Source of the DNA: Desulfobulbaceae bacterium UBA2262
Lineage (GTDB): Bacteria > Desulfobacterota > Desulfobulbia > Desulfobulbales > Desulfurivibrionaceae
DNA length: 13,925 bases
Direction of reading: 5' to 3'
NCBI GenBank assembly: GCA_002347185.1
Contig: DDXK01000060.1
Location: 33,128-47,052 of the forward strand
Shown: positions 11,516 to 13,925 of the stretch, piece by piece
How positions within the stretch are numbered: the stretch's first letter is position 1
Layout of the letters: the number at the start of each line of letters is the position of its first letter
Notes under the pieces: model-generated
Database searches by the model: none
Told to the model about the DNA's origin: nothing
What the model saw: only the letters and a program-made list of their open reading frames with translations
Program-made: the position numbers and the translations under genes

Positions 11516-13561
11516 TCAAGGCCCCAGCAGGCGCAGAAATTCTTCCTCGCTTACGACAGTCAAGCCCAAGTCGCGGGCTTTTGTCAACTTGCTTCCCGGG
11601 TTTTCCCCCAGCACCACATGGGTCACCTTCCGGTTGATTGCCGAGGCGACCTGCCCGCCCAGGGCCTTGACCCTGGTCTTCGCCTCGTCCCGGGAGAGGG
11701 TGGCGAGGGAGCCGGTGAAGAGGAAGAGGGTGCCGGCCAGCGGCCCTTCCGCGCCGGCGACCGGCGCCTTCTCCTCGCTGCGGACCCCAAGGGCGGCCAG
11801 CTCGGCCAGCATCGCCGCCACGCCCGGGTCTTGAAAGTAATCCACCAGGCTGGCCGCCACCTGGGCGCCGACTCCTTCGATTTGCAGAAAATCTTCTTCC
11901 CCGGCCTGCCGCAGCGCGGCAAGGGAACCGAAGCGCCGGGCCAGGATCTGGGCCGTCACCTCGCCCACATGGCGGATGCCCAGGGCGGCGAGGAGCTTGG
12001 CCAGACCAGGGGACTTGCTGGCCTCAAGGGCGCGGATGGCGTTCTCGGCGGACTTGGCCCCCCAGCCAGGCAGGCCGCTGAGGTGCTCCGCCCGCAGGCG
12101 GTAGAGGTCGGGAATGTCCCCCACCAGCCCCTCGGCGACAAGCTGCTCGATCACCTTCTTGCCCAGCCCCTCGATATCGAGGCCCGACTTGCCGGCAAAA
12201 TGGATGAGGGCCCGCAGCCGCTGGGCGGGGCAGTGGGCATTGGGGCAGCGGATGGCCGTTTCGCTCTCGGCCTTGACCAGGCGGTGGCCGCAGACCGGGC
12301 AGAGTTCCGGGATGCGGATCGGCTGTTCGTCGCCGCTGCGCAGCTCCTGCACCGGCTTGACCACCTCCGGGATGACGTCGCCGGCCCGCTGGACCAGGAC
12401 GGTATCGCCGAGCAGCAGCCCTTTGCGGAGGATTTCGTCTTCGTTGTGCAGGGTGGCCCGGCTCACGGTGACCCCCCCGATCTGCAGCGGTTCGAGGATG
12501 GCCACCGGCGTCACCGCCCCGGTGCGGCCGACGCTGAATTCCACGTCCAGGAGCCGGGTGGTGGCCTGGGAGGCTGGGAATTTGGCGGCGATGGCCCAGC
12601 GCGGGCTGCGGGCCTTGGTGCCCAGACGCTGCTGGGCGGCGAAGTCATTGACCTTGACCACCATGCCGTCGATGTCGTAGGCGAGCTGCCGGCGCTTTTC
12701 CGCAAGCAGGGCGAACTGCTCGATCGCCTCGTCGATGCCGGTGCACAGCCGGACCAGGGGGTTGATCTTGAGTCCCAGCCGGCCGAGATAGGCGAGCAGC
12801 TCGGCCTGGCTGTCGCAGGGCAGGCCGGTGGGGTCGCCTACCCCGTAGGCGTAAAAATCCAGGGGCCGGCTGGCGGTGATCTTCGGGTCGAGCTGGCGCA
12901 GGGAGCCGGCCGCCGCGTTCCTGGGGTTGGCAAAAAGATTTTCACCGGCCGCGGCTCGTTCCTGGTTCAATTTTTTGAAGGCGGCCAGGCCGATGAAGAC
13001 CTCGCCGCGCACCTCCAGCCGGGGCGGAAGCGTGTCGGTCCCGGAAGCGAGCAGGCGCAGGGGGATGGTCGGGATGGTTCTGAGATTCTGGCTGATCTCT
13101 TCGCCTACCCAGCCGTCGCCCCGGGTGGAGCCCTGGACGAGAATGCCGTTTTCGTAGACCAGCTCCACGGCCAGGCCGTCGAGCTTGGGCTCGGTCATGT
13201 AGCTGAGCGGGGTGCTGCTTTTCAGGAAGCGGCCGATCCGTTCGGCAAATTCACGCAGCTCCTCTGCTCCGAAGGCGTTTTCCAGGCTGAGCATGGGCAC
13301 CCGGTGGGCGGCCTGGGCGAACTGGCTCAAGGGGGCGCCGCCCACCCGCCGGCTGGGCGAATCGGAGGTGATCAGCTCCGGATAGCTGGCCTCCAGGGCG
13401 AGCAGCTCCTGGAAGAGCGCATCGTACTCCGCATCGGCGATGAGCGGATCGTCCAGCACGTAATAGCGGTGGGCGTGGAGGTTCAGCTCCTCCCGAAGGC
13501 TCCGCAGGCGGGCGGCCGCCTCCTCCCTGCCGACATGGGCGAAAAGAGGAAGCTGCGCCAT
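11516..13561 (-). CDS. ligA: NAD+-dependent DNA ligase
   Basis: A 681-aa ligase that seals nicks in replication and repair with NAD+ as adenylate donor. The domains are in the usual order: Ia NMN-binding region (LNLHAHRYYVLDDPLIADAEYD, about 27-47), then the adenylation domain with catalytic lysine K126 in TEPKLDGLAVEL and STRGDGWVGEEIS. Next is the OB-fold (FSVGRTGAVTPVAILEP), then a zinc finger with C421, C424, C439 and C444. Helix-hairpin-helix repeats follow (SGLPGWGAKSAENAI; IEGVGAQVAASL). A C-terminal BRCT domain covers about 606-681 (GTLFLFTGSL, VTHVVLGENPGSKLTKA). Length is normal. The start codon overlaps the stop of the upstream tautomerase gene as TGATG, with no separate ribosome-binding site, which implies translational coupling. 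Confidence 0.98.
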   Translation of the reverse strand: MAQLPLFAHVGREEAAARLRSLREELNLHAHRYYVLDDPLIADAEYDALFQELLALEASYPELITSDSPSRRVGGAPLSQFAQAAHRVPMLSLENAFGAEELREFAERIGRFLKSSTPLSYMTEPKLDGLAVELVYENGILVQGSTRGDGWVGEEISQNLRTIPTIPLRLLASGTDTLPPRLEVRGEVFIGLAAFKKLNQERAAAGENLFANPRNAAAGSLRQLDPKITASRPLDFYAYGVGDPTGLPCDSQAELLAYLGRLGLKINPLVRLCTGIDEAIEQFALLAEKRRQLAYDIDGMVVKVNDFAAQQRLGTKARSPRWAIAAKFPASQATTRLLDVEFSVGRTGAVTPVAILEPLQIGGVTVSRATLHNEDEILRKGLLLGDTVLVQRAGDVIPEVVKPVQELRSGDEQPIRIPELCPVCGHRLVKAESETAIRCPNAHCPAQRLRALIHFAGKSGLDIEGLGKKVIEQLVAEGLVGDIPDLYRLRAEHLSGLPGWGAKSAENAIRALEASKSPGLAKLLAALGIRHVGEVTAQILARRFGSLAALRQAGEEDFLQIEGVGAQVAASLVDYFQDPGVAAMLAELAALGVRSEEKAPVAGAEGPLAGTLFLFTGSLATLSRDEAKTRVKALGGQVASAINRKVTHVVLGENPGSKLTKARDLGLTVVSEEEFLRLLGP

Positions 13562-13749
13562 CAGGAGGGCTTGGCGAGGAGCTTGCCGCCCACGGCGATA
13601 TTTTCGTGCTGCTCCTCATCGACGAAGATGATGATGGACTCCGTGGGCTTCCGGGTCACTTCACTGATCACCCTGGTCACTCCGGCGCACATTTCTTCCT
13701 TCTGTTCCTTGCTGAGTTTTCCGGCCAGGCGGATGCTGACGTAGGGCAT
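13561..13749 (-). CDS. 4-oxalocrotonate tautomerase-like protein
   Basis: A 62-aa protein of the tautomerase superfamily. These small proteins form hexamers and use an N-terminal proline, exposed by removal of Met1, as the catalytic base. Here the start is MPYVSIRLAGKLSKEQK, with Pro2 present. The family pattern continues with GVTRVISEVTRKPTESIIIFVDE (23-45) and ends GGKLLAKPS. The arginines of Pseudomonas 4-oxalocrotonate tautomerase (R11, R39) are not clearly matched, so the real substrate is unknown and a catabolic role should not be assumed. AAGGAG lies 6 nt before the ATG. It is the first gene of the run leading into ligA and shares one base with it. Confidence 0.9.
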   Translation of the reverse strand: MPYVSIRLAGKLSKEQKEEMCAGVTRVISEVTRKPTESIIIFVDEEQHENIAVGGKLLAKPS

Positions 13750-13773
13750 GGTCTCTCCTTTGCGGTTATTTTC

Positions 13774-13802
13774 TTTACGGGCCTGTGGACTTTGCCTAAT
13801 AT
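13774..13802 (+). promoter_or_regulatory. Candidate promoter for surE in the divergent spacer
   Basis: TTTACG (13774-13779) and TAATAT (13797-13802) have an exact 17-bp spacer on the plus strand. On the minus strand, TATATT (complement of 13798-13803) with TTCATT (complement of 13821-13826), also 17 bp apart, could serve the tautomerase-ligA operon. The two -10 boxes overlap, so divergent transcription could compete. Confidence 0.4.
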
Positions 13803-13882
13803 ACCGTAAAAGTTATAAGAAATGAAGAAAGAGAAAGATGCCGTCGCTCTTGCGGGTCTGGGCGCGGGCAGGGGAAAAAGAG

Positions 13883-13925
13883 ATGCGACCGCTCATTCTT
13901 GTGACCAACGACGACGGCATCCAGG
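13883..13925 (+). CDS. surE: 5'/3'-nucleotidase SurE, first 14 codons
   Basis: Only MRPLILVTNDDGIQ is visible before the window ends. The N-terminal strand followed by NDDG is the metal-binding signature of SurE, a nucleoside 5'/3'-monophosphate phosphatase; the two aspartates bind the divalent metal. AGGGG lies 8 nt before the ATG, the same site and spacing as for nrdG. It is divergent from the tautomerase-ligA operon. The rest lies outside the window, so integrity cannot be judged. Confidence 0.88.
   Translation, partial: MRPLILVTNDDGIQ

Noticed and set aside
11618..13744. 708-codon plus-strand open frame opposite ligA
   Set aside because: Antisense shadow of a complete, motif-verified ligA.

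Overview
The window looks like part of the chromosome of an anaerobic, sulfur-metabolising bacterium, most likely a sulfate- or sulfur-reducing Desulfobacterota (Desulfobulbales-like, with GC-rich third codon positions). The lineage is an inference. It rests on a full-length DsrC with both redox cysteines, a class III (glycyl-radical, anaerobic) ribonucleotide reductase operon, and a small nickel-protein pair of the CooT/CooJ type. Nearly all genes are housekeeping genes. I see no phage, integrase, transposase, CRISPR array or tRNA/rRNA gene.

Layout. (1) 1-2534, minus strand: a CoA-binding YccU-like protein, hisS and the 5' part of aspS. hisS has its own candidate promoter and a terminator-like hairpin in its leader. 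The aspS/hisS gap holds inverted arrays of a degenerate 7-bp repeat. (2) 2657-3119, plus strand: cooT followed after one base by a His8-tailed CooJ-like protein carrying the H-W-x2-H-x3-H nickel motif. (3) 3139-3246: copy 1 of a dispersed palindromic repeat. (4) 3239-4400, minus strand: an unrecognised 165-aa protein and, upstream of it, a HAD phosphatase. (5) 4604-6220, plus strand: nadB, divergent from the HAD gene. (6) 6381-9731, plus strand: an nrdD - glutaredoxin - nrdG operon with two NrdR-like boxes and a terminator-like leader hairpin. (7) 9809-10292, plus strand: monocistronic dsrC between a good promoter and a strong intrinsic terminator. (8) 10293-10720: about 430 bp with no supportable gene. 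(9) 10721-13749, minus strand: a 4-OT-like tautomerase, ligA (1-nt overlap), acylphosphatase, copy 2 of the repeat, and a small zinc-ribbon protein. (10) 13883 to the end, plus strand: the first 14 codons of surE.

How the genes work together. NrdD makes dNTPs without oxygen, NrdG installs its glycyl radical, and the glutaredoxin between them is a candidate electron donor, which suggests a thiol-dependent rather than formate-dependent enzyme. CooT and the CooJ-like protein would handle Ni(II) for a nickel enzyme (CO dehydrogenase is the known client) that is not in the window. DsrC carries sulfite-derived sulfur as a trisulfide in dissimilatory sulfur metabolism. The most interesting items are the CooT/CooJ pair outside a visible CODH locus, the two copies of the palindromic repeat each following a gene in the same orientation, the inverted heptamer arrays, and the leader hairpins of hisS and nrdD.
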